Below, piece by piece: positions 8,731 through 17,614 of a DNA stretch of 38,421 nucleotides. The DNA comes from Verrucomicrobiota bacterium (GTDB lineage: Bacteria; Verrucomicrobiota; Verrucomicrobiia; Limisphaerales; JADLHS01): positions 1 to 38,421 of the forward strand of contig JANXWY010000070.1 of NCBI GenBank assembly GCA_025350905.1, read 5' to 3'. The translations under genes were made by a program, and so were the position numbers. The notes below the pieces were generated by a model that was not told the DNA's origin, did not search any database, and worked only from the letters and a program-made list of their open reading frames with translations. Each line of letters starts with the position of its first letter. The first letter of the stretch is position 1.

Positions 8731-9543
8731 ATGATGCGCATTGCCGTGGTCCCAGCGGTCTACAACCGGCCCGACATGCTCACCGCCTTGTTTGAAGGCT
8801 ACCTGGCGCAAGACTATCCTGATTTTGAGATCATCGTCGCCGATGACGGCTCGAGCGCCGAGACCAAGGAAGTCATTGAGCGTTACCAGCGGCGGGCGAC
8901 TTTTCTCATCACCCACGTTTGGCAGGAGAACACGGGCTACCGGGCCGCGACGATTCGGAATAAGGCGGTAGCGCAGACCGCCGCCGACTATATTGTTTTC
9001 ACCGATCAGGATTGCGTCCCGCGGCCGGATTTTTTGTCGAAGCATGCCCGGCTGGCGGAAACCGGCTGGTTTGTTCCGGGTAATCGGGTCCTGCTGGCCC
9101 AAAATTTCACCCAACAGATTCTTGGGCATGCCGGATTTGTTCACGATTGGAAACTGGCGCAATGGGTCGTTCGACGGCTTAAGAAAGATATCAACCGCCT
9201 CCAGCCGTTGCTAACTTTGCCGGACGGGCCCTGGCGCAAGTGGCAGCCACGGCGCTGGCGCGGCGCCAAGACTTGCAATCTGGCCGTGTGGCGCGACGAC
9301 CTGATCCAGGTGAATGGCATGGATGAATCCTATACGGGCTGGGGCATGGAAGATTCGGATTTGGTCATCCGCTTGTTACGGGCGGGCCGGCGGCATAAGA
9401 GTGGACGCTGTGCGGTTCCGGTTCTGCACCTGTGGCACAAAGAAAATGACCGATCAAAACTGGAAGCGAATCAACGTCGCCTGCAAGAATTGCTGCGGGC
9501 GACACATATTCGGGCCCTCAAAGGCGTCGATCAATACTTGTAG
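8731..9543 (+). CDS. Family 2 glycosyltransferase with galactosyltransferase-type C-terminus
   Basis: A 270-residue enzyme that should move a sugar from a nucleotide donor to a growing glycan. The N-terminal GT-A fold shows VVPAVYNRPDMLTALFEGYL, the donor-site IIVADDGSS (residues about 34-42) and the metal-binding region TDQDC. Further on, WGMEDSDLVIRL matches the GWGxEDxDL motif of the Glyco_transf_7C region, found in chondroitin-polymerase-like and galactosyltransferase proteins. There are no membrane segments, so it is probably cytoplasmic or peripheral. ATG 8731 follows a purine-rich AAAAAAGAGATAAC; the frame is open further upstream but has no family resemblance there. The epimerase gene starts 15 bases after this stop, so the two are probably co-transcribed. 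Donor and acceptor are unknown. Confidence 0.88.
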   Translation: MMRIAVVPAVYNRPDMLTALFEGYLAQDYPDFEIIVADDGSSAETKEVIERYQRRATFLITHVWQENTGYRAATIRNKAVAQTAADYIVFTDQDCVPRPDFLSKHARLAETGWFVPGNRVLLAQNFTQQILGHAGFVHDWKLAQWVVRRLKKDINRLQPLLTLPDGPWRKWQPRRWRGAKTCNLAVWRDDLIQVNGMDESYTGWGMEDSDLVIRLLRAGRRHKSGRCAVPVLHLWHKENDRSKLEANQRRLQELLRATHIRALKGVDQYL

Positions 9544-9545
9544 TT

Positions 9546-9554
9546 GAGAGGTGA
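9546..9554 (+). promoter_or_regulatory. Strong ribosome-binding site deciding a TTG start
   Basis: GAGAGGTGA lies four bases before TTG 9559 and overlaps the alternative TTG 9544. It is one of the few strong Shine-Dalgarno sites in the window, fitting translation of a second gene in an operon. Confidence 0.6.
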
Positions 9555-9558
9555 TATT

Positions 9559-10524
9559 TTGAGCCAAGCTCGAGACATTTTGGTCATCGGCGGCGCCGGC
9601 TACATCGGCGCGCACCTGGTCCCCAAGTTGGTGGCCACCGGGCGACGCGTTACCGTGCTGGGCCGACGAACGATTCCGGCCTACGGACTGCCGCCCGGGG
9701 TGGTCTATGTTGGGGGCGACTTTGCCCAGTTGGATTTAATCAACGGTCTGTTGGATCGGCATCAGGAAGTGATTGATCTGGCGTATGCCAGCGTGCCCAA
9801 CACCTCCTTCGAAAATCCTTTGGCGGATCTGTTGCAAAACTTGCCGCCCGCGGCGCAATTGTTTCCGGAAGTGGCGAAACGCGGAAGGAAGCTGCTCCTG
9901 GTGTCATCCGGCGGGACGGTGTACGGCGAAGCGATCAAATTACCCATCGATGAAAAGCATCCCACCAAACCGATCTCGCCTTATGGCGTGACCAAGCTGA
10001 CCGTGGAAAACTACGCGCATCTCTACGCGCAGACCCATGGGTTGCAGTTCGTCTGCCTCCGGCCGGCCAACGCCTACGGGGTCGGCCAACGACCGTACGT
10101 GGGCCAGGGGTTTATTTCGACCGCCATGGCGTCGGCCATGCGCGGCGAGCCCATCAAGATTTTCGGTCCCGTCGGAACTGTGAGGGATTATCTGTATGTC
10201 AGCGACCTGGCGGAAGGCATCGTCCGGGCCCTCGAAAAAGGCCGCCAGTGGGAAACCTACAACCTCGGTTCCGGCGTGGGCCATTCCAATCTGGACGTGG
10301 TCCAGGCCATGGCCCACGTGCTGAAGAAATTTGGCTGCGCGGTTCAGGTCGTGCACCTGCCGGAGCGGGCGTTTGATGTGAAGGCAAACGTGCTGGATTC
10401 GAGTAAATTATTTTCCGACACCGGTTGGAAACCGGACGTGGCGTTTGATCACGGATTGCGCCTAACCTGCGAATGGTTAAACGCCGATGACGGGAATTGG
10501 CGCACGCCCAAGCGCGGAAGTTAA
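9559..10524 (+). CDS. NAD-dependent sugar-nucleotide epimerase/dehydratase
   Basis: An extended short-chain dehydrogenase of the GalE/WcaG kind, acting on nucleotide-linked sugars in the cytoplasm. It shows the Rossmann motif GGAGYIGAHL near the N-terminus, SSGGTVYG in place of the usual active-site Ser/Thr region, and the catalytic YGVTK (Tyr-x3-Lys). LRPANAYGVGQR and RDYLYVSDLAEGIVRAL are the substrate and C-terminal motifs typical of UDP-glucose 4-epimerase relatives. The start is most likely the TTG at 9559, because GAGAGGTGA (9546-9554) is an excellent ribosome site five bases before it. The upstream TTG at 9544 would overlap that site. It directly follows the glycosyltransferase gene and may supply its sugar donor. 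The exact substrate cannot be read from the sequence. Confidence 0.9.
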   Translation: MSQARDILVIGGAGYIGAHLVPKLVATGRRVTVLGRRTIPAYGLPPGVVYVGGDFAQLDLINGLLDRHQEVIDLAYASVPNTSFENPLADLLQNLPPAAQLFPEVAKRGRKLLLVSSGGTVYGEAIKLPIDEKHPTKPISPYGVTKLTVENYAHLYAQTHGLQFVCLRPANAYGVGQRPYVGQGFISTAMASAMRGEPIKIFGPVGTVRDYLYVSDLAEGIVRALEKGRQWETYNLGSGVGHSNLDVVQAMAHVLKKFGCAVQVVHLPERAFDVKANVLDSSKLFSDTGWKPDVAFDHGLRLTCEWLNADDGNWRTPKRGS

Positions 10525-10786
10525 ATCTTCCACTAATTTGGTAAGGAAGGCGCGCAGCGCTGTCTCGGTCGGGCCGAACGGACGGATCGATCCGGGCCAG
10601 GCGTCACCCTCATCGACGCCCAAGCCGCGCCGGTTACCGCGCGGCGAACCCACGTCTGCGGCTTAAGGGGGAATGAATGCTCAGTTCTGTTAGGCGGAAG
10701 CAGGCCAGGAGATTTTGCTTGTTAATGGTGAGCCTCCCCTAAAGCCTGAGCGCGCTGGAAACCAAGTATTGCTGCCGGATCAAGTC
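10525..10786. other. Intergenic region with GC-rich small hairpins
   Basis: No gene is supported. Several short perfect stems occur: GGCGTC/GACGCC near 10602-10622 and CCGCGC/GCGCGG near 10626-10645. They resemble the REP-like hairpins seen at 18502 and 31986. The stretch also separates the epimerase gene from the next glycosyltransferase, which therefore probably has its own promoter. Confidence 0.35.
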
Positions 10787-11770
10787 ATGTTGCCATTGGG
10801 GGTCGTCATTCCCACGAAAAATTCCATGCCGTACCTTCCGCGTCATGTGGCAGGCCTGAGGCCGTGGTTGGATTTGGCGGCGGAGGTCGTGGTCGTGGAC
10901 AGTTATTCCACCGATGGCACCGTGGATTTTTTGCGCGCCAACCTGCAGCATCCAAACTTGCGGTTTACCAGCCATCCGCCCGGGCTCTACGCCTCCTGGA
11001 ATCATGGCATTGCGCAACTTAGTTCCCGGTACGTGTCCATTGCGACGACGGGGGATACCATCACGCGAGCCGGCGTAGGCAAATTGGTTGAGGTCGCCGA
11101 GGCCCTGACCTGTGACGTCGTGATCAGCCGACCAACCTTTTGCGACGTCTCCGGACAAGCTCACCCCGCCATTCCGTGGCCCGCGGATGATGTGATCGAG
11201 ACCCTGGCCGTGAACCAGCCGTACCGCTTGCGCCAGATTGAAGCGGTGATATTCGCGGCGATTCATGCCACGGATGCGCTGACGGGCAGCAGCGCGAGTG
11301 ATCTGTTTCGCACGGAGATTTTGCAGCGCCACCCCTTTCCCACGGATTTCGGGACCTCCGGCGACACGGCGTGGGGCTTGATGCACGCGGCCGAATTCGC
11401 GTGGGGCATAGTCCCGGACAAATTTTCCACCTTCGCACTCCATCCGACGAACGCGTCGGCTGCGGAAAAGCAATCTCGCCTCACGGCGCGCCGGGTGGAT
11501 GCCGTGCTGCGCGCGGCGATGGAATCCTGGCGGAGTTCCGGCGTCATTACCGAACAAACGTTGCCGCGCGCACTTTGGGACGACTTGATGACGGAGTTGA
11601 CTTCCTATTTTGACGCCAAGGCGGCGTTCGATCAGGATCGGCGTAGCGCAGTCCCGTGGGTCTTGAACCCGCGAGCCTGGCGAAATCGCACCCGGCGCGA
11701 GCGCTCCGCGAAACGATTGAACCAATTGAAGCACGCAGCGGTGCGGGGTGATTCCGAATCCAGGAAGTGA
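10787..11770 (+). CDS. Family 2 glycosyltransferase
   Basis: A 327-residue GT-A enzyme. It opens MLPLGVVIPTKNSMPYL, followed by EVVVVDSYSTDGTVDFL, the nucleotide-sugar site of GT2 proteins of the WaaE-like 'VVD-S-STD' kind. GLYASWNHGIAQLSSRYVSIATTGD carries the Asp-containing region that normally holds the metal-bound diphosphate. DTAWGLMHA and the basic C-terminal tail (RNRTRRERSAKR) follow; there are no membrane segments. ATG 10787 is preferred because it begins right at the first beta strand; open codons back to 10715 look unrelated. It is convergent with the SGNH gene. The sugar transferred is unknown. Confidence 0.85.
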   Translation: MLPLGVVIPTKNSMPYLPRHVAGLRPWLDLAAEVVVVDSYSTDGTVDFLRANLQHPNLRFTSHPPGLYASWNHGIAQLSSRYVSIATTGDTITRAGVGKLVEVAEALTCDVVISRPTFCDVSGQAHPAIPWPADDVIETLAVNQPYRLRQIEAVIFAAIHATDALTGSSASDLFRTEILQRHPFPTDFGTSGDTAWGLMHAAEFAWGIVPDKFSTFALHPTNASAAEKQSRLTARRVDAVLRAAMESWRSSGVITEQTLPRALWDDLMTELTSYFDAKAAFDQDRRSAVPWVLNPRAWRNRTRRERSAKRLNQLKHAAVRGDSESRK

Positions 11771-11917
11771 GCCGGGCATCCCTTCGCAGCTTCCTGACCT
11801 GAGAGCAGCGAAACCCTAGCGAACACCCGGGGACGACCGCCGTTACCTCAAACACAGCACGAACAGCACTCTTGCGCACGCCTCCGCTCGCCGCCCGGCG
11901 GTGGTGCACCTCGGCGA

Positions 11918-13243
11918 TCAAGGAATCTGTCCCGAGAGCTGGCGCTCCAGCTCTTGCCCCACTACTCTCGAGCCTAGCGAGTTAAGGTGGGTATCATAGA
12001 GTGAGTTGTACAACAGCTGCTGGTTGCGGCTGGTTTCCCTAATCAACGCTGGAGTCAGATCAATGAACTTGATCTCATACTGTTTGCACATTTCTGAAAT
12101 AACTTCGGGGAGGTCGGTCGGTTGCCAATTCTTAAGCTTCTCAGGAGCACGGGCGGTGAATTCAACTTGTCCGTGAATAACTCGCAGCTTGCACGGCATG
12201 TATGCCAGCCAGAGCGTGATTTGCCTTGTGCTACCAAAATCATGATATTGCCTAAAAAAAAAGTCGAGCTGGTGCATCGTCGCTTTTGAGATTTGATCTC
12301 TACCCGGCGGAATGTCGGTCAGGCTGACCGGAACCTTCCCTTGTGACGATTTGAAATAAGCAGTGATCGGATTCGCTTTTCTAAGCCCTACTCGTCTCAG
12401 AAGCTTGTAAAGCGCCCTCACAAGTGATGGCTGTTTACGGAATTCACGGTAATCCCGCTCGCCAGTCTCTTGCCACCGGACCAACGCTTTATGTTCGTCG
12501 GCAAGATCCTCGAGGTCATTGCCTTCAAAGAACACAATAATTGTGTGCTTGGTGTTCGTCGCGATACCGTAATCACGAAGGTAACTCAGCTGGGTAAGTG
12601 GCCCGGTGTGACTGGTGCCCAAATTCAACACGGAAACGTTTAGGGTTTGGGCTAGTATGGAAGTGAATAATTGTTCATATGCCAGGTTGCCCAACTCGGT
12701 AAACGAATCTCCGGCCACGGCGACAGTCCAGTTCGTCATCTGATCCGGATTTCTAAAGCCCCTGCGGTCGTAATCGACAGTGATCACTGGCTCCTCCGCG
12801 TAGGGATTTGGATCATCCCCAAGTTGCGCCACTCGAGTATTCAGCACCTGACCGGTCCAATGTTCGGATCCAGGACGCTTGAAGAAAACGTCACCGGTTG
12901 GGGCAATTGGAAGTCGGAAGAATGGGGGGACCTGACGCCAAGCCCGCTCCTCGCCTGCAAAGTCAAATCCAATGCCCCGAAAGAACCCTTCACCCAGCGC
13001 AAGAAACACAATTAGGCTCAGGAGCGATACGCAAAGATTGGTTGATACGCGAGAGATGCTTCCCATTCGCCGGTGGCCGAATCCGATTATGACAAGGCCA
13101 AGCCCGAGGATAAAAGTTAGGAACTGCATGAGCCCCCAACGATGAGGCGTGGCTAGGATATAGTTCGCCAAGACTGATGCAATGACCAGCAAGCCCCCGG
13201 TTAAGACATGGAGGAGCATTAGCATCCGCTTAGTATTCGTCAT
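11918..13243 (-). CDS. Membrane-anchored SGNH/GDSL hydrolase
   Basis: A 441-residue protein. The first about 90 residues form three membrane segments (LLHVLTGGLLVIASVLANYIL, FLTFILGLGLVIIGFG and LCVSLLSLIVFLALG). The rest is an SGNH hydrolase domain with all blocks visible: block I VAVAGDSFTE (Ser nucleophile), block II NLGTSHTGP (Gly), block III FFEGNDLED (Asn), and block V YDTHLNS (Asp-x2-His). In glycan loci such proteins add or remove acetyl or other esters on polysaccharides outside the cytoplasmic membrane; that role is inferred here. The gene is clearly more AT-rich than its neighbours, which suggests separate acquisition. It is the last gene of a reverse-strand set after a GT4 and an FkbM gene. 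A weak AGGG precedes the ATG. Confidence 0.85.
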   Translation of the reverse strand: MTNTKRMLMLLHVLTGGLLVIASVLANYILATPHRWGLMQFLTFILGLGLVIIGFGHRRMGSISRVSTNLCVSLLSLIVFLALGEGFFRGIGFDFAGEERAWRQVPPFFRLPIAPTGDVFFKRPGSEHWTGQVLNTRVAQLGDDPNPYAEEPVITVDYDRRGFRNPDQMTNWTVAVAGDSFTELGNLAYEQLFTSILAQTLNVSVLNLGTSHTGPLTQLSYLRDYGIATNTKHTIIVFFEGNDLEDLADEHKALVRWQETGERDYREFRKQPSLVRALYKLLRRVGLRKANPITAYFKSSQGKVPVSLTDIPPGRDQISKATMHQLDFFFRQYHDFGSTRQITLWLAYMPCKLRVIHGQVEFTARAPEKLKNWQPTDLPEVISEMCKQYEIKFIDLTPALIRETSRNQQLLYNSLYDTHLNSLGSRVVGQELERQLSGQIP

Positions 13244-13527
13244 TGCGTTACCCTATCTCTGTACGCCAGAACTCCGCCACACGGGGTCCGTGACGGGACC
13301 TACGAAAGCAAAAGTCAGCGCCCAGCCGGGGTTGCTTCCGGGCAGCTTACAATTTTCTTCATGCCACAGCGCCATATTAAATGCTTCAAAACGGGTTACA
13401 AGCCCATGCCGTCTTAGGCTCAAAACAAACTCTGCGGCGACCTTCTCGCCCTCGCCGTTGCGTGTCTGAAGCGTCTGTGGCGTGTACTTCTTGACACGCT
13501 CGAAGTGAAAGGATCTGCGTGCTGCAA
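13244..13527. other. Gap with an open reverse-strand frame but no start
   Basis: Between the FkbM stop and the SGNH start the reverse strand stays open for about 90 codons (13253 to about 13527). It contains RVKKYTPQTLQTRNGEGE and AAEFVLSLRRHGLVTRF. No start codon or ribosome site lies within the gap. It may be a gene remnant or chance; no family was recognised. Confidence 0.3.
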
Positions 13528-14310
13528 TTACCTGCGAACGCCATAGACATTCAGTACCATATCGAAACCATGGTACGATTCCCGCCGTAGCAACGGTTTC
13601 GGGGAGTAGACGCAAGGTGCCGTGATGTAATAACGGAATCCTGAGTCGGCCAACACTTGGAGCAAGCCGGCAAGTTCCTGCGGCTTGTCGGTGTGGGAGT
13701 GGTATTCGACAAACAATCTATCAACTTGGGCGAGTGATTCTTGAGCGGTTTTCAACACCCGGTACTCGGCCCCTTCGATGTCCAGTTTCAGAAGGTCCAC
13801 GGGTTGATCCAAGACTTCCTGTAGCAGAAGGCTGGGCACCTCCACCCCGGTGTCGCCATCGCCCACGCGGCCCGCATCCGCGTGATCGCTCAGGAACCGA
13901 ACGCTACCTGGCTGGTCCCACAAAGCCTCGTTTCGCAGCGTCACCCCTTTCAATCCTAACGACGCTACGTTCGCCGTGAGCACGCTGTGGATCAGCGGAT
14001 CCGCCTCGAATGCCAGGACGGTGGACTCGGGATACAGCTTTTTGAAATAGACGAGGCTCAAGCCGACATTGGCCCCGCCGTCGATGATTCGCGGTGCCGG
14101 TCTGTCGGTTTGAAACTCGTAGGCGTGCTTGTGAAACAGCTCGTGATGGATGAAAAGAAACGACGCGCTATCCACGAACTCGAAGCCCGGACCAAACAGC
14201 GAGGTGACTCCGCGGTTATATCTCGGAATCTGTTCGATGCGTCTGAGTTCCCAGCGTTCGCGCCAGGCCTGCGGGTTGCCAACTTTTCTAATAAAATCAC
14301 GCAATTTCAC
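13528..14310 (-). CDS. FkbM family methyltransferase (1 of 4)
   Basis: A 260-residue SAM-dependent methyltransferase of the FkbM type, a family that methylates hydroxyl groups of sugars and polyketides. The SAM site is IIDGGANVGLSLVYFKKLYP with the acidic ribose binder AFEADP. The FkbM signature follows as DLLKLDIEGAEYRVL, with a C-terminal FVEYHSH strand. Upstream, residues 1-80 form a helical N-terminal extension ending SFLFIHHELFHKHAYEF. The start is a GTG with no clear ribosome site, 60 bases after the GT4 gene on the same strand, so the two are probably co-transcribed. The likely substrate is a sugar in the glycan made by this locus; position and sugar are unknown. Confidence 0.9.
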   Translation of the reverse strand: MKLRDFIRKVGNPQAWRERWELRRIEQIPRYNRGVTSLFGPGFEFVDSASFLFIHHELFHKHAYEFQTDRPAPRIIDGGANVGLSLVYFKKLYPESTVLAFEADPLIHSVLTANVASLGLKGVTLRNEALWDQPGSVRFLSDHADAGRVGDGDTGVEVPSLLLQEVLDQPVDLLKLDIEGAEYRVLKTAQESLAQVDRLFVEYHSHTDKPQELAGLLQVLADSGFRYYITAPCVYSPKPLLRRESYHGFDMVLNVYGVRR

Positions 14311-14370
14311 GTGTATATCGAGGCTAGGTTATCCGGAACTCCGGCAGGAACACCGTCCCGTCGGGCCAAT

Positions 14371-15642
14371 CTAGTCAGCCGGTTCCTGGGGTTCAAGCTC
14401 GGCGGATTGTTTTTCCCTGAGGCGTCTGGCATCAGGGCGAGCGTTACTGGTAAGTTCGTCATAGGCCCGCTCCCAAGCCACGGCTTCCTGCCCCGATGCA
14501 AAGCGGTGTTCGACTCGTGCTCGCGCCTGTCTGCCCATGAGGTTTGTGTCGGCGTGTTGCATGATGCCAACCAGAACCGCGCTGAGTGCCTGCGCGTCCT
14601 CGCCTTCAAACATTTCGCCGGTGAACCCTGATTGAACCGCCTCGCCCGTGCCGCCACGGTTGCTCGCCACCGTGGCGGTGCCGGCGGCCATGCTTTCCAG
14701 CATGGTGAGCGGGAAGTTATCCATCCGGCTGGGACAAACAAAAAGGTCGCAGGCTGAATAAAGCGTGTTCAAACGCTGAGTATCGGTGATCTGGCCGAAA
14801 TCCCTTATGGGGAGGCCAGGAGGCCATGCGAGCCCGCTGTTGTCTCCCCATAGTAGCAAGCCGACCTTGTCAAAAGGGAGACTTCCAGCCGCTTGGGCCA
14901 GCACGTCGATGCCTTTTCGCCGATGGGCTGAGAAGGCAGCGCACCCGATCCAAAACCGGTTTCCATCGAGGCGAAGCTCGCGGCGGCATAGCTGCTTCTC
15001 GCGAGGAGAGAAGTGATTGAGATTGATTCCGTAAGGAATGTGCCGGGTCTGGATGGGGGCGCCTAGGACGCTCTTGGCGGCAGAACAGATCCAGCGCGAG
15101 GGACCGACCAGGAGCACATCCGCACGAGCGGCGAAGAAACTTTCACGCCTCCGTCCTCCCTCTGCCAAACGGATCTCGTCTGTGGTGATCTGCGCAAATT
15201 GACCCAAGCCACCATCGAACCAGCGAAAAGGAAATGGGTCAAAGGCCCAACAGTCATGCAAGGTCCAAGCGATCGCGATTTGCTTTGGAAGGTGCATCAA
15301 GCTCGCATGATTAATTCCCGACGCGTGTAAGTTGTGGAGGTGGATTAATCGGGGTCGGCAAGGGGCCACCGCTTTCAGGAAGGCCAGCGTATGTCGGCGG
15401 TGCCGCAAGCGGTTCGCCATCTCTTTAGAAAAATTCTTAAGTAGGCGTTCCCACCCGGGTCGGGTTGGAAGCGGATCAAGACTGCGGGCGGTCCCGGGAC
15501 CAGACCAAACATCATTTGAAAAATGCCAGAGCTGGGCCTCGATTCCGCCCTCAATCAGTCCTGAGAAAAGTCGACTGGCAGCCCGGCCTGCCCCCCCTTC
15601 CAGGCGGTCGGTGACAAAAATGACCTCGCTCGGTCGTTTCAT
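14371..15642 (-). CDS. GT4-type glycosyltransferase
   Basis: A 423-residue GT-B fold glycosyltransferase. The N-terminal half opens VIFVTDRLEGGAGRAASRLFSGL, with a glycine-rich acceptor loop, then IHLHNLHASGIN and AWTLHDCWAFDPF. The C-terminal half has VGPSRWICSAAK, HIPYGINLNHFSP and the retaining-GT4 donor site DLFVCPSRMDNFPLTMLESMA (the E-x7-E-like region), then GTATVASNRGGTGEAV. The family uses activated nucleotide sugars; this sequence resembles proteins of capsule and O-antigen loci. The ATG at 15642 begins at the first beta strand. It is first in a reverse-strand set (GT4, FkbM, SGNH). The family is secure, the specificity unknown. Confidence 0.92.
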   Translation of the reverse strand: MKRPSEVIFVTDRLEGGAGRAASRLFSGLIEGGIEAQLWHFSNDVWSGPGTARSLDPLPTRPGWERLLKNFSKEMANRLRHRRHTLAFLKAVAPCRPRLIHLHNLHASGINHASLMHLPKQIAIAWTLHDCWAFDPFPFRWFDGGLGQFAQITTDEIRLAEGGRRRESFFAARADVLLVGPSRWICSAAKSVLGAPIQTRHIPYGINLNHFSPREKQLCRRELRLDGNRFWIGCAAFSAHRRKGIDVLAQAAGSLPFDKVGLLLWGDNSGLAWPPGLPIRDFGQITDTQRLNTLYSACDLFVCPSRMDNFPLTMLESMAAGTATVASNRGGTGEAVQSGFTGEMFEGEDAQALSAVLVGIMQHADTNLMGRQARARVEHRFASGQEAVAWERAYDELTSNARPDARRLREKQSAELEPQEPAD

Positions 15643-16017
15643 AAGCCGAAGCCTGGTCCCTTGTCACTTTCATTTAGGAGCGGTGTTGAGGAATCGCAGG
15701 TCAAGCACCGCGTGCCATCGCCTCCGCTGGGTCCGGCTTGGACGCGGTGAACGGACCTCGAATCAGGATCGTTCAAGCCGACCTTTGCGCTGACAATCGA
15801 TTTCGAAAGCGGCATGGGATTTCGGTGTCACTCATTTTAACTGGAACCGAGGATAACATGCCCCAAAGAACAAATGCGATAACAGAAATCTTGGGTAGGA
15901 AAATTCCACGGCCCTCGAATCCAACGGTAGGCCGCGCATCAAGTTGACGCCCCGGCGTGAATCTGGCAACACTGACGCCATACTTGTGGGCATGACAACC
16001 GCTACCATTACCGCTGC
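15643..16017. other. Intergenic region between divergent GT4 and FkbM genes
   Basis: No gene is supported. It should contain back-to-back promoters, but no convincing boxes were found. A ten-codon frame (ATG 15992 to TGA 16021) ends overlapping the GTG start of the next gene in a GTGA arrangement, so a tiny coupled leader is possible, though it may be chance. Confidence 0.35.
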
Positions 16018-16749
16018 GTGAGCTTTCGAAGGGCCATCAACCGGATTTTGAAGCCGTGGACTGGCTACGAAATTACCAAAGTCGAATTTGGCCGCGATCT
16101 CTGGTCGGACGTGAAGACGATCCTCGCCGCCGGTGAAATCCAAACGGTTTTCGATGTGGGCGCCAATGAAGGCCAAAGCGCCCGGGAATTTCTGCGACAT
16201 TTCCCGCAGGCGCGGATTTTCAGCTTCGAACCCACGCCCACGACTTTTCAAAAATTGACCGGGCTGGCTGCGACCGAACCCCGACTGACCGCCGTCAACC
16301 AAGCCTTGGGGGCCGTGCCCGGCAGGATCGAAATCAATGAAAACGCTTTTCACCAGACCAATTCGATTTTGCCCGCAAACCTGCCCAGTGAAGAATATCT
16401 GGGGCCCGGGGTCATCAACTGCCAGCGAAAGATCGAAGTCGAGATGACCACCCTCGATGCCTTTGGGCGACACGCGTCCGTGACCGGGATCGATCTGCTC
16501 AAAATGGACGTGCAGGGGTTTGAATTGTTTGTCCTGCAAGGCGCCCAAGCATTTCTCTCCGCCCGGAAGATAGGTTGCATCGTTTTGGAAGTTAGTTTCA
16601 TTTCGCTTTACGAGAATCAGGCGTCCCCTCAGGACCTCATCACCCTGCTCGCCAGCCACCATTACGATTTGATGGGGTTTTATGATTTTGCACACTCCGC
16701 CCACAAGCGGTTGATGTGGTGCGAAATGATGTTCGCCCCGCCCCGCTGA
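16018..16749 (+). CDS. FkbM family methyltransferase (2 of 4)
   Basis: A 243-residue FkbM enzyme. Motifs in order are VFDVGANEGQSAREFL (SAM loop, about residues 43-58), FSFEPTP (ribose-binding acidic residue), TTLDAFG, and DLLKMDVQGFELFVLQGA, the FkbM signature with Gln in place of the common Glu of D-x-EG. IVLEVSFISLYENQ follows. It probably methylates a sugar hydroxyl. The gene starts with GTG; no in-frame ATG lies upstream and no ribosome site is seen. It stands alone on the forward strand, convergent with the next FkbM gene, the two stops about 30 bases apart. It is not a close duplicate of its three neighbours, judging by their different motif text. Confidence 0.9.
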   Translation: MSFRRAINRILKPWTGYEITKVEFGRDLWSDVKTILAAGEIQTVFDVGANEGQSAREFLRHFPQARIFSFEPTPTTFQKLTGLAATEPRLTAVNQALGAVPGRIEINENAFHQTNSILPANLPSEEYLGPGVINCQRKIEVEMTTLDAFGRHASVTGIDLLKMDVQGFELFVLQGAQAFLSARKIGCIVLEVSFISLYENQASPQDLITLLASHHYDLMGFYDFAHSAHKRLMWCEMMFAPPR

Positions 16750-16779
16750 AGCCGACGCAGGACGACGGTACGGGCGCCG

Positions 16780-17493
16780 TCAGTTGCCGGGCCGCGTTTC
16801 GAACAGCCACTGGAGCCGCCGCCGGGGATGGCGAAACCAGATGCGGTTCCACAACGAAAGCCGCTCCCGGAACGTTCGGGGCATGGCTTTCGCCGTCGCG
16901 GGCGCCCACCAGTTGTTGGGCCCCGTTCGCTTGAGCAGTTTGTAGCCCGCGCGCCGCATGTAAAAGTAGAGGTCCAGAGTTTCCATGTGATCCTCGAGCA
17001 AAACCAAAGCAGGCCGGCGCGCGGGCAGGTTCAAGCCGCGCAACACCTGGATTTCCATGCCCTCCGTATCGATGGACAATAAATCAACCGGCGGCGCGCG
17101 CAATTCTTCCAAAATGTTATCGAGCGTCCGCACCGCAACCTTGATCCGTGCCGCCAGCGGGAGCTCCTTGTTCTCCGCGCCCAGGTGTGACCAGACATCG
17201 GATTGGGCCACGTTTAACGTGGCTTCACCGACCTGCTCCGGGGCCCCCGCTGCCGCTTCGCAAATGATGCTGTGCGTGCGAACGGCTCGGAGTTTTTCGC
17301 AACACGCCGGCAACGGCTCGACTAGGATTCCCTTCCAGCCGCGTTGTTCCAAGAACCAGGTCTGACTCAGTTCGGTGGGATGATTCGCCCCGACTTCGAC
17401 AAAAAAACCGTCGGTTTTGCGGCCGAAATAATCCCAAGCCAGAATGTCTTCCCGGTTTTGCGCGTAGCTTTCAAGTGCTGGCTCGACGGTCAT
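16780..17493 (-). CDS. FkbM family methyltransferase (3 of 4)
   Basis: About 237 residues from ATG 17493. The N-terminus SYAQNREDILAWDYF is typical of the FkbM subgroup often annotated near glycan genes. The SAM loop FFVEVGANHPTELSQTWFLE and GILVEPLP follow, then TLDNILEELRAPPVDLLSIDTEGMEIQVLRG, where D-x-EG is the signature, and LVLLEDH. The C-terminus has a Trp-rich, basic tail (RHPRRRLQWLFETR) that could contact the membrane. The in-frame extension to 17565 looks unlike protein, so ATG 17493 was chosen. It lies downstream of the fourth FkbM gene on the same strand. Target sugar unknown. Confidence 0.9.
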   Translation of the reverse strand: MTVEPALESYAQNREDILAWDYFGRKTDGFFVEVGANHPTELSQTWFLEQRGWKGILVEPLPACCEKLRAVRTHSIICEAAAGAPEQVGEATLNVAQSDVWSHLGAENKELPLAARIKVAVRTLDNILEELRAPPVDLLSIDTEGMEIQVLRGLNLPARRPALVLLEDHMETLDLYFYMRRAGYKLLKRTGPNNWWAPATAKAMPRTFRERLSLWNRIWFRHPRRRLQWLFETRPGN

Positions 17494-17614
17494 GTTGCGC
17501 TCAGCAAATTCCAAGCAGGGAACGGAGTCAAGCGCGCACGGCGCGAAACCACGTTGTCTCGCCAATGGTCAAGTTTGCATTTTGCCGGCGCAATCTGTGT
17601 CAACGCCCGCAAAG

